Below the pieces are notes generated by a model. It ran no database searches. It was not told the origin of the DNA and saw only the letters and a program-made list of their open reading frames with translations. DNA of 51,530 nt from HGM11416 sp034104345 (GTDB lineage: Bacteria > Bacillota > Clostridia > Christensenellales > Borkfalkiaceae), in NCBI GenBank assembly GCA_034104345.1, contig JAXEDY010000023.1:1-51530 (forward strand), read 5' to 3'. Below, one piece after another: positions 8,401 to 15,734 of this stretch. The translations under genes were made by a program, and so were the position numbers. Positions within the stretch are counted from its first letter, which is position 1. The number at the start of each line of letters is the position of its first letter.

Positions 8401-9089
8401 CTTGCCGAAAGGCGCCTAGATATTTGCGAAAATTCGGCAAGCGTTTTTGCCGCCAAACTTTTAACGCCTTGCTCGGTATAATAAAAATCGCCCTTTTCCA
8501 AAATCTCGTTTACCGAGCGTTCGGTTATAAGTTCGCGGTATAAACTTATTATACGTTTTTTAAGCGCGCCGTCGCTCCGTTTTTTGAAATAGCACCCCAA
8601 AAGCAGGTTAAGTTCGGGGTCTCCGCACTCGTATAAATCTTCGAAAAGCCGGTCTATAGCGCGATTAACGAGCAGTTCGCTCTCTTTTTCGTCGGCAACC
8701 GAAAACGCCGCGTCAAGCCCCGCCTGATAGAAAAATTCGGATAACAGATTTTTGCAAAAAGCATGCACGGTGGATATGTCGGCGGTGGGAAGCAGTTCGA
8801 GTTGTTTATAAAGCCTTTCGGTTTTTTGCCGTTCTTCTTCGCCGCCGATAAGCGAATATTCGGCGATTTTTTCGTTAATTTTATCCGAAAGTTTTTGCTT
8901 CATTTCGGCGGCGGCTTTCGAAGTAAACGTAACGCACAAAAGTTCGTTCACGTCGGCTTTTCCTTCGATTATAAGCCGCACCGCGCGCGAAATCATAACG
9001 AAAGTTTTTCCGCTGCCAGCCGAAGCCGAAACCAAAGCGTTGCCTTTTTCGTGATTTATGGCTTTTTCCTGTTTTTCGGTAACGCTCAT
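5466..9089 (-). CDS. addA: ATP-dependent helicase/nuclease subunit A (AddA)
   Basis: 1207 aa, UvrD-like SF1 helicase with a C-terminal RecB-type nuclease; with AddB it processes double-strand ends to chi sites for RecA. Walker A SASAGSGKT (residues 21-29), motif II FADEYQDTNG, motif III GDVKQSIYNFRG, motif IV ISLDKNFRS, motif V MSIHASKGLEFP, motif VI YVALTRAK, and nuclease residues GIIDLL...IIVDYKFSS (D about 1146). Two low-complexity inserts stand out: one after KFDEYLAKS rich in S/E/N/A, and one around SPIDVGADSAIGPKN after FCEAYRAYLNRY. The second is encoded by DNA with a CCCC..GGGG inverted repeat (about 6988-7006). The ATG follows the addB stop by 1 nt with GGGG as ribosome site, so the pair is coupled. 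Confidence 0.93.
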   Translation of the reverse strand: MSVTEKQEKAINHEKGNALVSASAGSGKTFVMISRAVRLIIEGKADVNELLCVTFTSKAAAEMKQKLSDKINEKIAEYSLIGGEEERQKTERLYKQLELLPTADISTVHAFCKNLLSEFFYQAGLDAAFSVADEKESELLVNRAIDRLFEDLYECGDPELNLLLGCYFKKRSDGALKKRIISLYRELITERSVNEILEKGDFYYTEQGVKSLAAKTLAEFSQISRRLSARLSEIRFTLDKNGKLEKFAGELSACLKNFELNDDYDDYLNAINSAALRFPVKTKAEADDISARENLKEFYYDSFRPFVETVRSATGEKLSEEIERAEKAAPVYKALCSLIKKFAEYYEKEKRDENAVDFSDLEHLTLKLLKVDEIREEVRSRYKYVFADEYQDTNGVQEELLKRLTVNNLFMVGDVKQSIYNFRGCNPDIFADKFDEYLAKSAKQSSTSAEKVENEPNAETSNERGAEQVDEQSGTAISLDKNFRSAAPVLNAVNNVFKNVFTKDFGRVDYKNSPMIFGGSYPEAEGGAKAVFVARGKKEKTLPSGVYGVVKHLDVLKKSDGFAEGRLVCGIIESLIDSEYYDVKDGAYKKLNYGDFCLLLRNTKNSGDKYVNELIRAGIPVAASSRKSIGEYPEISFLTNFLKLIGCFNQDIPLVAALKSPVGNLTDAELLNIRKFCKTGSFCEAYRAYLNRYSPIDVGADSAIGPKNSTENEKISESRAHESDNFREIEKENDELYQKLKSFDEYIKKIRLLSAFMPCDELLNLVVKEKKIDLKYLSDRLGAQKLERINLFIEAAGAKKRTVGEFLPVMDSTVEDLSLEYSDENAVKIMSIHASKGLEFPVVILGGAEKRYNFEDLKSDMLVDKNYGIALKLNDLSDGTVKDTLHRKFVRYKKQKTLREEEARLLYVALTRAKNQLFIIGTVTEKDGESEIPLKKEHGEFDGTFSSAFVDLIAQTDLPVSIKSENDLSEFSSRAVKQVLIGNPDEYLKQKIKENLTFDYPFKADEKISVKRSVTSAAHFDEENAPAFEYAPLFGASDEETGTAYHKVLQLIDFNLSPERAVNELIAAHLLTADELLRISEAKVKSILKMPLFSMIKGFELYKEQPFTAYLPAKLTEKGYLGDEQVLVQGIIDLLAVKGNDAIIVDYKFSSLKNDSDLIYRYEKQLRLYALAVKKVLNKNIIGLYLANIYSARIIPLSLDFLNDAIY

Positions 9090-9090
9090 T

Positions 9091-12000
9091 TCAGTTTTCC
9101 CCTTTTGCTCTTATTATATCGAAGTTAAGCGCGGTTTGCTCCGCTTTTTCAGCTTGTGCCTTTTCGGCTTTTTGCTCTTGCGCTTGCGTATTCTTCTTTT
9201 TTTCGTTATTTTCAAAGGAGTTATCGCCGCCCGCTTCGCCTTTTTCGACGACGAGCGCGTTTGCCACGTCTTCTTTGCCGGCAACTACTTCGCGGGTGCG
9301 GTTATCCGTTTCGTCGTCGTAACCGCAAATGCATTTGAATTTGCAGAACGAACATTGTTCGTTGTAAGGCGAAGGTATTATAACCCCTTCTTTAATTTCG
9401 GCAAGACCTTCGCCGGTAACGAGCCGCGAATATTCGAGATAATTGTTAAAATCGCCCTGCGTTAAAAACGATTTGGTAAGTTTAACCGAGCCGTCTTTGT
9501 TTAGCGAAAGTTTTGCGTCGATAAATTCTTCGCCGCCGTCAAGTTTACCTTTGTCTAAAAGTTCTACGGTTTGCTTGTCGGCAAGGGTTCTGCCCTGCAT
9601 TTTAAGCGTTTTGCTTTCGCCCTCTTTAACGAAATCGTCGGCAATGGGGAAATAATAGGCGCCCGCCGTTTTATATTTATCCGAAAACGCGTCGGCGTAT
9701 AAAAACAGTTGCAGTTTGTTGCCCGAATAAAGCCCTTCGTCGATTTCGGCGGGCTTTACAACACCCGTTTTATAATCGATTACGCGCATTTTATCCCCGC
9801 ATACGTCGATTCGGTCGATTTTTCCGGTAACTTTAAGTTCTCCTTTGCGCGTGTATATTTTTATAGGCGGAATTTTACCGCGCCCGAACTCGGTTTCGAG
9901 ATATTCGGGTTTGAACGCCGAACTTTCGGCGCCGCAATAAAGATCGCGGCAAAAGCGCTCGGCTTCTTTTTTTATAAGCGAAAAAATCTTTTTGCCGCGC
10001 GGCGAACTTTGGTAACGCGCGTATTCTTCGCTTTTGCAGATTTCGTTAAAAATTTCGCCCGCGCGGTTTATTGCGCTCTGCTCGCTTAAAATAAGCCCTT
10101 TTTTAACTTCGACGCCGAATTTTTCGGCCACTTCGTGAACCATAGTTCCCATATCCATGGGCGAAACGTCGGATAAATCGCGGATTTTAAGTTTTAAACC
10201 GCGGCTTAAAAAGTTAGAATAAGGGCAGGCGAAAAATCCTTCGACGGCGGTTGCCGAAGCTCCGCCCCCGACGTAATCTACCCCGTCGGTGTAATACCCC
10301 GTTTCTAAATTCGCTTTATCCAAAATTCCGTTCAAGGTTAAAAAATCGCCCGAAAAATCATAATCTTTTTCGCTTTGACTTTCACCGAAATTGCCGATAA
10401 CGGGCTTATAGCCCGACTTTTGCAAATCCTCGCTTTCGCCCGTATCAATCGTCAAAGCGTTACCGCCCTGCAAATTTTCGGCGTTTTTAGCGGTTTCTGA
10501 TTTTTTCTCGACGGCATTTTCGCACAGCGAATAATATGCGCTTTCGGCCGAAAAATCGTTTTTCTTGCCTTCTTTAAAATCGCCCGCCCCGCGCGAAAAC
10601 GACGAGATAGCGGCGCGCGGACTTAAATAACCCAAAGACAAAAAGTCTTTAAAACGTTTTTGCCCGCCGCGAACGGCGGAAGCGTAATACGATTTTTCGT
10701 CGGCAACGCGGTTTACGTCGCCCCCCGCGAAAAATTTAAGCGCGCCCGTAAAAATTTCCGAAGGATCTTCCGCCCCGCCGCTCGTTTGGGCGGGATACGA
10801 AAAGAAACACTCTTCCGAAAAAGCGCTTGCCGCAAAACACGCGTTTTCGCGCGAACGGCGGTTTACCTGCTTGATTTTAGGCTCGACCGAAACCGAGATT
10901 TCGTCGAGTTTTTTAAGGTCGCTGTCGCATAAAAGCGCGCAGTCGGCTTTTGCCTGCGGCACGGCCGAAGTAAGCCCTGCCACGAACAATTTTTTATATT
11001 CTTTATATTTTACCGAGCGAAAATCGCCGATAAAAACGCAGTCGTTGAATTCGGGAATAAGCGCGATTTTAACCGCCGCCATTCCCGAAACCAAAACGTT
11101 CGAAATTTCTTTCGCGGTCGCTTCTTTGTCGCCCAAAAGTTCTTTTGCGTCGGATAAAACCGACAAAAACTTATCGTAAGCCTGTTCGTTATAGGCGGCA
11201 AGTTCGTTTTTGCCCGCCGCTTTAAGCCCTTCGCCGAGCAGATTTAAATTTTGTTCGGCGTTTATTTTTTCAAGCACTTTTTTCACGTTTTCACACGCGG
11301 CGTTAAAGGGCAAACTTTTTTTGAAAAGCGCCGATAAACGACCTATAGCCGCGCGTATGCTTTCAAACTCGTCAAGTTTTTCGTGCCTAAAAGCAAACGG
11401 AACGGCAAGCGATTTTTTATAGGAAACGTTTTTTATAACGTAATTTTCAAGTTCGTCGGCAAGGTCTTTATCGGGCAGAAAAACGGGGTTTTGCACTATC
11501 GAAATAAACGACTCTTTGTCGCCGCGATAGGCAAATTCGAAAAGCGATTTTAAAAAAAGCGTAAGCGGGTGTTTGGATAAATCTTTGGTTTCGTCGATAA
11601 AATACGGCACGCCGTAATCGCCGAAAACGCGCTTTATTATAAGCGAATAACTTTGCGGATCTTCGCACGCTATAGCAAAGTTTTTATATTTTGCTCCGCT
11701 TAAAACGCGCGATTTTATAATTTTTGCCGCATGCTCTATTTCGCCGTAGCGGTTTGCCGCCCTGTAAAAATACGCTTTTTGCTTTGTTTTTTCGCACTTT
11801 TCGCCGCCGTTTGCGTTTTCTACGTCGTCGGTTTTAAAATCGGGGCGATAAAGCGACGATAAAAACCGTTTGCGGCTTTTTGAGCGGTATTTATGAATTT
11901 CTTCGCAGTTAAAATTCGAAGTTAAAAACCGATAAATTTCGTTGGTATAAACGCGGTCGTTATCTGCCGATGCAATTAAAAAGGTTAAACTTTTTGCGTT

Positions 12001-12642
12001 TTTATAAAGCGCTTTAAAAATCTCGCAAAGCGTTTTATTAAGAGTTGAAAAGCCCGCCACGAAAACGTCGGCGTTTTTGACTTCTTCGGATTTTTCTATG
12101 ATTTCGGGCAACATATAAAGGCGGTTGTTGCCGTCGGTAAGCCCGTTTTCGTTAAGAAAATTCTCATACTTTTCGAAAACGAGCGTTATATCTTTAAGTT
12201 TGCGCTTTAAATTGCCCGTGCTTTCGCCAAGTGCCCTCTCTAATTCGAAAAGCGTTATTTTCGCGCTTTTAAGCTGGGCTATAAGTTCGTAAACGGTTGC
12301 GGCAAGGTTTGGTTCGTAAACGTTTTTAAAACAGTTTAGTTTTTGCCTGTTTTCGTTTAAAACGCGCTTTACGATAAGAGCCGAACCTTCGGGCGAAACG
12401 AGTTTTTTGTCGCCCGCAATGCGCGAATGCATAAACCTGTTAAACGAAAAAACCTGCGCGCCGAAACTTCCGCCGCACGCTTCGGCAACCGCAAGTTCGA
12501 GTGCTAAGGTAAATTTATCTTCGCAGAAAATTATTTTTTTATCAAGCGGGTTTTCGCCTTTTAAAAGTTCGCCCAAAACTTCGGGAATTTCGCAAGTTGC
12601 CGCCGTTTTATAAACAACCGTTTTTTTAATGCCGATACTCAT
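9091..12642 (-). CDS. addB: ATP-dependent helicase/nuclease subunit B (AddB)
   Basis: 1183 aa, AddB/RexB family; partner of AddA. The C-terminal nuclease has RIDVCGDKMRVIDYKTG (about residue 956). The iron-sulfur staple is present: one Cys in VEGFFACPYSNFLSRGLKL and a C-terminal CSFCKFKCIC (first Cys about 1097), fitting C..CxxCxxxxxC. The N-terminus lacks a Walker A; VVYKTAATCEIP sits where GRAGSGKT is expected. Residues 736-753 (ESEDLQKSGYKPVIGNFG) are encoded by the palindromic element at 10385-10438, inside a hydrophilic region between the helicase-like and nuclease parts. The tail after the Fe-S site is low-complexity, rich in E/K/A/Q. There is no Shine-Dalgarno; a TTAAAAT -10-like hexamer lies only 7 nt before the ATG, so the message may be leaderless. 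Confidence 0.92.
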   Translation of the reverse strand: MSIGIKKTVVYKTAATCEIPEVLGELLKGENPLDKKIIFCEDKFTLALELAVAEACGGSFGAQVFSFNRFMHSRIAGDKKLVSPEGSALIVKRVLNENRQKLNCFKNVYEPNLAATVYELIAQLKSAKITLFELERALGESTGNLKRKLKDITLVFEKYENFLNENGLTDGNNRLYMLPEIIEKSEEVKNADVFVAGFSTLNKTLCEIFKALYKNAKSLTFLIASADNDRVYTNEIYRFLTSNFNCEEIHKYRSKSRKRFLSSLYRPDFKTDDVENANGGEKCEKTKQKAYFYRAANRYGEIEHAAKIIKSRVLSGAKYKNFAIACEDPQSYSLIIKRVFGDYGVPYFIDETKDLSKHPLTLFLKSLFEFAYRGDKESFISIVQNPVFLPDKDLADELENYVIKNVSYKKSLAVPFAFRHEKLDEFESIRAAIGRLSALFKKSLPFNAACENVKKVLEKINAEQNLNLLGEGLKAAGKNELAAYNEQAYDKFLSVLSDAKELLGDKEATAKEISNVLVSGMAAVKIALIPEFNDCVFIGDFRSVKYKEYKKLFVAGLTSAVPQAKADCALLCDSDLKKLDEISVSVEPKIKQVNRRSRENACFAASAFSEECFFSYPAQTSGGAEDPSEIFTGALKFFAGGDVNRVADEKSYYASAVRGGQKRFKDFLSLGYLSPRAAISSFSRGAGDFKEGKKNDFSAESAYYSLCENAVEKKSETAKNAENLQGGNALTIDTGESEDLQKSGYKPVIGNFGESQSEKDYDFSGDFLTLNGILDKANLETGYYTDGVDYVGGGASATAVEGFFACPYSNFLSRGLKLKIRDLSDVSPMDMGTMVHEVAEKFGVEVKKGLILSEQSAINRAGEIFNEICKSEEYARYQSSPRGKKIFSLIKKEAERFCRDLYCGAESSAFKPEYLETEFGRGKIPPIKIYTRKGELKVTGKIDRIDVCGDKMRVIDYKTGVVKPAEIDEGLYSGNKLQLFLYADAFSDKYKTAGAYYFPIADDFVKEGESKTLKMQGRTLADKQTVELLDKGKLDGGEEFIDAKLSLNKDGSVKLTKSFLTQGDFNNYLEYSRLVTGEGLAEIKEGVIIPSPYNEQCSFCKFKCICGYDDETDNRTREVVAGKEDVANALVVEKGEAGGDNSFENNEKKKNTQAQEQKAEKAQAEKAEQTALNFDIIRAKGEN
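10385..10438 (-). repeat. Palindromic element copy B, inside the addB coding sequence
   Basis: 54 nt with the perfect hairpin CGGGCT-TAT-AGCCCG at 10401-10415. Ungapped match to copy A in the SDR gene (4134-4187), read in the same phase and giving a related 18-residue peptide with 12 identical positions. The left 37 bases differ at only two positions. Confidence 0.8.
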
Positions 12643-12815
12643 ATCGATATTTTAACACATTTTTTTAAAAAACGCTAACGTTTGCGGGCGCGTTTTTATG
12701 CCGACAGGGTTAATTTTATCGCCGAAATTTTTCTTTTTAAGCACCATACGTCCGCCAAACGTCAGCCGAATAGCGGACGAATTTTAAATTTAAATTTTAA
12801 AGAGTTAAAAAACGT

Positions 12816-12844
12816 TTGCGATTTAGCCGATTTATTGATATAAT
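12816..12844 (+). promoter_or_regulatory. Sigma-A type promoter of the lipoprotein gene
   Basis: TTGCGA (12816-12821), 17-bp spacer, TATAAT (12839-12844). The predicted start of transcription is near 12851, which leaves no room for a ribosome site before the ATG at 12860 and favours the in-frame ATG at 12887. Confidence 0.65.
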
Positions 12845-12886
12845 AAGCGTTAGAATAAAATGAACGGATCTACGGAATCGAGTATT

Positions 12887-13930
12887 ATGATTTTTAAAAA
12901 CCTTAAAACCGCGAAAAAAATATTTCGCACCGCGTTTACGGGGCTTACCGCGCTTACCTGCGTGTTTGCGGCGGCTTGCTCGTCGCCCTTTTCTTGCGGA
13001 GGCGAACAAAAAACCTATTACCTTTTCACCAACGAAAAGTGGCTTGCAAACGGAACGTATGAAGTTTGCACGTACGGCATAGAATATAAAAAACCCGAAG
13101 CGGATAAAGACGGCAAAGAAGCCGACCTTCCCGTTACGATAGAAATCTCGCCCGAATCGAGCCTTGTAACCAAACTTTCGTGGGATAACTATAAGGGAAC
13201 TCCCTGCTTTAAGTTCGAAACCACGCTTACGATAATCGGAAGTTACCAAACGGGCGGCGAAAGCGATAAAAAAGTTGCCGAATTTTCAGACGAAACGACT
13301 TCGGTCTGCTATTTTTTAAAGGATAAACTTTCCCCTGTTTACAGCGAAAAAACGGTTAAAAACACCACTCCTTATTCAACGAGTAACGGATATAATTTCG
13401 TAAAAACGCACTACGAATATTCTTGCGCTTACGATTCTTCTTCGGCTAAAGCAACCGTAACCGTTAACGATTTGGGCAAAGAAAACGAAAACGACCTTTA
13501 TTACGAGGTTGAAAACGGCGAGCGCACTTACGAGAATTATAACAACAACTTCATCGAAAACGAACTTATGTTGTTGTTTCCGAGAACCTGCGCGTTAGAA
13601 GAAGGATATTATCAATCATTTAAAACGTTAGACGTGTTAAGCGCGAAAATTCACGACATGCGCATTGCGGTTTCTACTTCGGCGCCGTCGCTTAAATACA
13701 TTGCGCCCAAGGGCTATAACGTAGACGGGGTTGAAAACACGGGCAAAGAAATTAACGCCCACAACGTTAATATCACCATAAATTCGACCTTTTCGGGTAG
13801 CGAACTTAAATTCGGCGTTGCTTCCGCAGAAACCGAAAACTATCGCCTTTTAACCTTTAAAACCGACTACGCTTATAATCTCGGAAGTTTGAACTATTCG
13901 CTTAAATCGGTTAAAACCAAAGCGGAATAA
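12887..13930 (+). CDS. Predicted lipoprotein of unknown function
   Basis: 347 aa from ATG 12887 (an in-frame ATG at 12860 is possible). The N-terminus has KNLKTAKKIFR, a hydrophobic stretch and the lipobox VFAAAC at the proposed lipidation Cys, so it should be exported and lipid-anchored. The rest is a soluble, mostly beta-looking domain with repeated short strands (TYYLFTNEKWLANGTYEVC, CFKFETTLTIIGSYQTGG, LKFGVASAETENYRLLTFK). I recognise no family. It is a single-gene unit with its own promoter between addAB and mgtE. Confidence 0.75.
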   Translation: MIFKNLKTAKKIFRTAFTGLTALTCVFAAACSSPFSCGGEQKTYYLFTNEKWLANGTYEVCTYGIEYKKPEADKDGKEADLPVTIEISPESSLVTKLSWDNYKGTPCFKFETTLTIIGSYQTGGESDKKVAEFSDETTSVCYFLKDKLSPVYSEKTVKNTTPYSTSNGYNFVKTHYEYSCAYDSSSAKATVTVNDLGKENENDLYYEVENGERTYENYNNNFIENELMLLFPRTCALEEGYYQSFKTLDVLSAKIHDMRIAVSTSAPSLKYIAPKGYNVDGVENTGKEINAHNVNITINSTFSGSELKFGVASAETENYRLLTFKTDYAYNLGSLNYSLKSVKTKAE

Positions 13931-14063
13931 TTTAACCGGCAAACTACGGTTAAAAACCGCGTTGTTTGCACCGCGAAAAATTAGCGAAAACAACCGACAA
14001 TAAAAGATATCTACAACAAACGGCAAAACAAAAAATTCTTTGTTTAACTATTTTAAGGATATT

Positions 14064-14141
14064 ATGACTACGGAAAAAGAAAGTTCGGAAGTTCCTCCGA
14101 GTAACGGCGATAATTTCGCCCACGTTTTTTTAACAACTTAA
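14064..14141 (+). CDS. 25-codon leader ORF upstream of mgtE
   Basis: ATG at 14064 with AAGGA five nt upstream; the peptide is MTTEKESSEVPPSNGDNFAH followed by VFLTT and a stop at 14139-14141. The N-terminal half is acidic and contains Pro-Pro. It lies 195 nt before the first mgtE and 75 nt before an intrinsic terminator, a layout like a leader peptide. Codon use and length cannot prove translation. Confidence 0.4.
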   Translation: MTTEKESSEVPPSNGDNFAHVFLTT

Positions 14142-14216
14142 CTTCAACCGATTAGCGGAGATTAAAGCGAACGAATTTTGCACCCGTTTTTTGCGGGCGG
14201 CGGCTTCGTATTTTTG

Positions 14217-14245
14217 GCTCGCGCTTTTTCGGCGCGGGCTTTTTT
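14217..14245 (+). terminator. Intrinsic terminator/attenuator in the mgtE leader
   Basis: GCTCGCGC (14217-14224) pairs with GCGCGGGC (14232-14239), one G-T wobble and a 7-nt loop, followed by six T. A weaker CCCG..CGGG hairpin precedes it (about 14183-14197). It sits about 92 nt before the mgtE start codon, so transcription of mgtE must pass or bypass it. It could also simply end upstream transcripts. Confidence 0.6.
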
Positions 14246-14336
14246 GATACCGTTTTTACAAAGGTTTTATCTGTCGCCCGCAACCTTTTACTAATTTCGT
14301 TTTGCGGCTTTTGCGCCGCGAAAAAAGGAGCGGGCC

Positions 14337-15719
14337 ATGCCGACCGACAACGAAAACTTGGGCTTTCAAAGCGAACTTTTATCGCTTATTAAAACCGAGA
14401 AAAACGACGAAAAACTTAAAGAAGCGCTTTTAAACTACCACGCGAACGACGTAGCAGAAGCACTTGAAAGTTTAACGCCCGAAGACAGAAAACGCGTTTA
14501 CCGCGCGTTAGGCGACGAAGAAACTTCGGAAGTATTTTCGTATTTAGAAGATCCCGACGAATTCGTAGGCGAACTTACGCCGGGCAAAGCCGCCGATATT
14601 ATCGAAAACATGGACGCCGACGACGCCGTTGACGTTTTAGACGAACTCGACGAAGACAAAAAGCGCGAAATTATCGGGCTTATGGAAAAAGAATCTGCCG
14701 ACGACGTCAAACTTATTTCGAAGTATGAAGACGACGAAATCGGCAGCGAAATGACCACGAACTTCATTTCGATAAACCATTCGCTTTCGGTAAAACAGGC
14801 GATGCGCGAAGTTATCAGGCAAGCCGCCGAAAACGACAATATTTCGACCGTTTACGTTACCGACGACGACAACGTTTTTTGCGGCGCAATAGATTTGCGC
14901 GACCTTGTTATCGCCAGAAGCGCCACCCCGCTTGCCGAAGTTATAACGGCTTCGTATCCTTATCTTTACGCAAGCGACAAAATTTCGGATTGTCTTGAAA
15001 AAATCAAGGGCTACGCCGAAGACTCGCTGCCCGTGTTAGACGCCGATAATCGACTTATTGGCGCACTTACGAGCGCCGACGTGGTTGAAGCGGTATCGGG
15101 AGAAATGAGCGAAGACTATGCTAAACTCGCCGCGGTAGATCCCGACGCCGACTACGACGAACCCATACTTAAAAACGTTAAAAAGCGTTTGCCGTGGCTT
15201 GCTCTGCTGCTCGTTTTAGACCTTTTTATAGGCGCGTATATCGGGGTTTTCGAAGCGGTTATCGTGGGGCTTCCGTTTCTGGTGTTCTTCCAGCAGATGA
15301 TACTTGGCATGAGCGGTAACGTAGGCACGCAGTCGCTTGCGGTAACCGTTAAAACCCTGGCGGGCGATTCGGATAAAAAAGAGCAACGCAAACTCCTTTT
15401 TAAAGAAACCCGCGTCGGCTTTTTCGGCGGACTTATAATAGGCGCGGTTGCGTTTATTGCCGTGTTTTTATATTGTTATTTTACGGGAGCCGCGGGCGGC
15501 GGATTCGAAAAATCGGCTTTAACCGCCCTGTGCGTAAGCGGCGCGCTGGTAATTGCAATGACGGCCTGCGCCCTTACCGGAACGCTTTTTCCGATTATTC
15601 TGCAAAAACTTAAAATCGACCCCGCGGTCGCTTCGGGACCTTTGATTACCACCGTAAACGACCTTGTTTCGGTTACCGTTTATTATTCGTTTGCGGCGCT
15701 GTTGCTGCTCGAACTTTAA
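14337..15719 (+). CDS. mgtE: Magnesium transporter MgtE (copy 1)
   Basis: 460 aa, full-length MgtE: N-terminal superhelical domain (NYHANDVAEALESLTPEDRKRVYRAL onward), two CBS domains (about residues 130-260; TVYVTDDDNVFCGAIDLRDL and LPVLDADNRLIGALTSADVV), and a C-terminal five-helix channel domain from LPWLALLLVLDLF with the family hallmark GNVGTQSLAV and ASGPLITTVNDLVSVTVYY. The homodimeric channel imports Mg2+ and is gated by cytosolic Mg2+ through the N and CBS domains. Start chosen at ATG 14337, with AAGGAG 8 nt upstream. It ends 15 nt before a second mgtE, forming a tandem pair. Confidence 0.95.
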   Translation: MPTDNENLGFQSELLSLIKTEKNDEKLKEALLNYHANDVAEALESLTPEDRKRVYRALGDEETSEVFSYLEDPDEFVGELTPGKAADIIENMDADDAVDVLDELDEDKKREIIGLMEKESADDVKLISKYEDDEIGSEMTTNFISINHSLSVKQAMREVIRQAAENDNISTVYVTDDDNVFCGAIDLRDLVIARSATPLAEVITASYPYLYASDKISDCLEKIKGYAEDSLPVLDADNRLIGALTSADVVEAVSGEMSEDYAKLAAVDPDADYDEPILKNVKKRLPWLALLLVLDLFIGAYIGVFEAVIVGLPFLVFFQQMILGMSGNVGTQSLAVTVKTLAGDSDKKEQRKLLFKETRVGFFGGLIIGAVAFIAVFLYCYFTGAAGGGFEKSALTALCVSGALVIAMTACALTGTLFPIILQKLKIDPAVASGPLITTVNDLVSVTVYYSFAALLLLEL

Positions 15720-15734
15720 GGGGGGTAAATTTTT

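Noticed and set aside
13931..14336. M-box (ykoK) magnesium riboswitch before mgtE
   Set aside because: I could not find the conserved M-box sequence blocks; only a short ORF and simple hairpins are visible.
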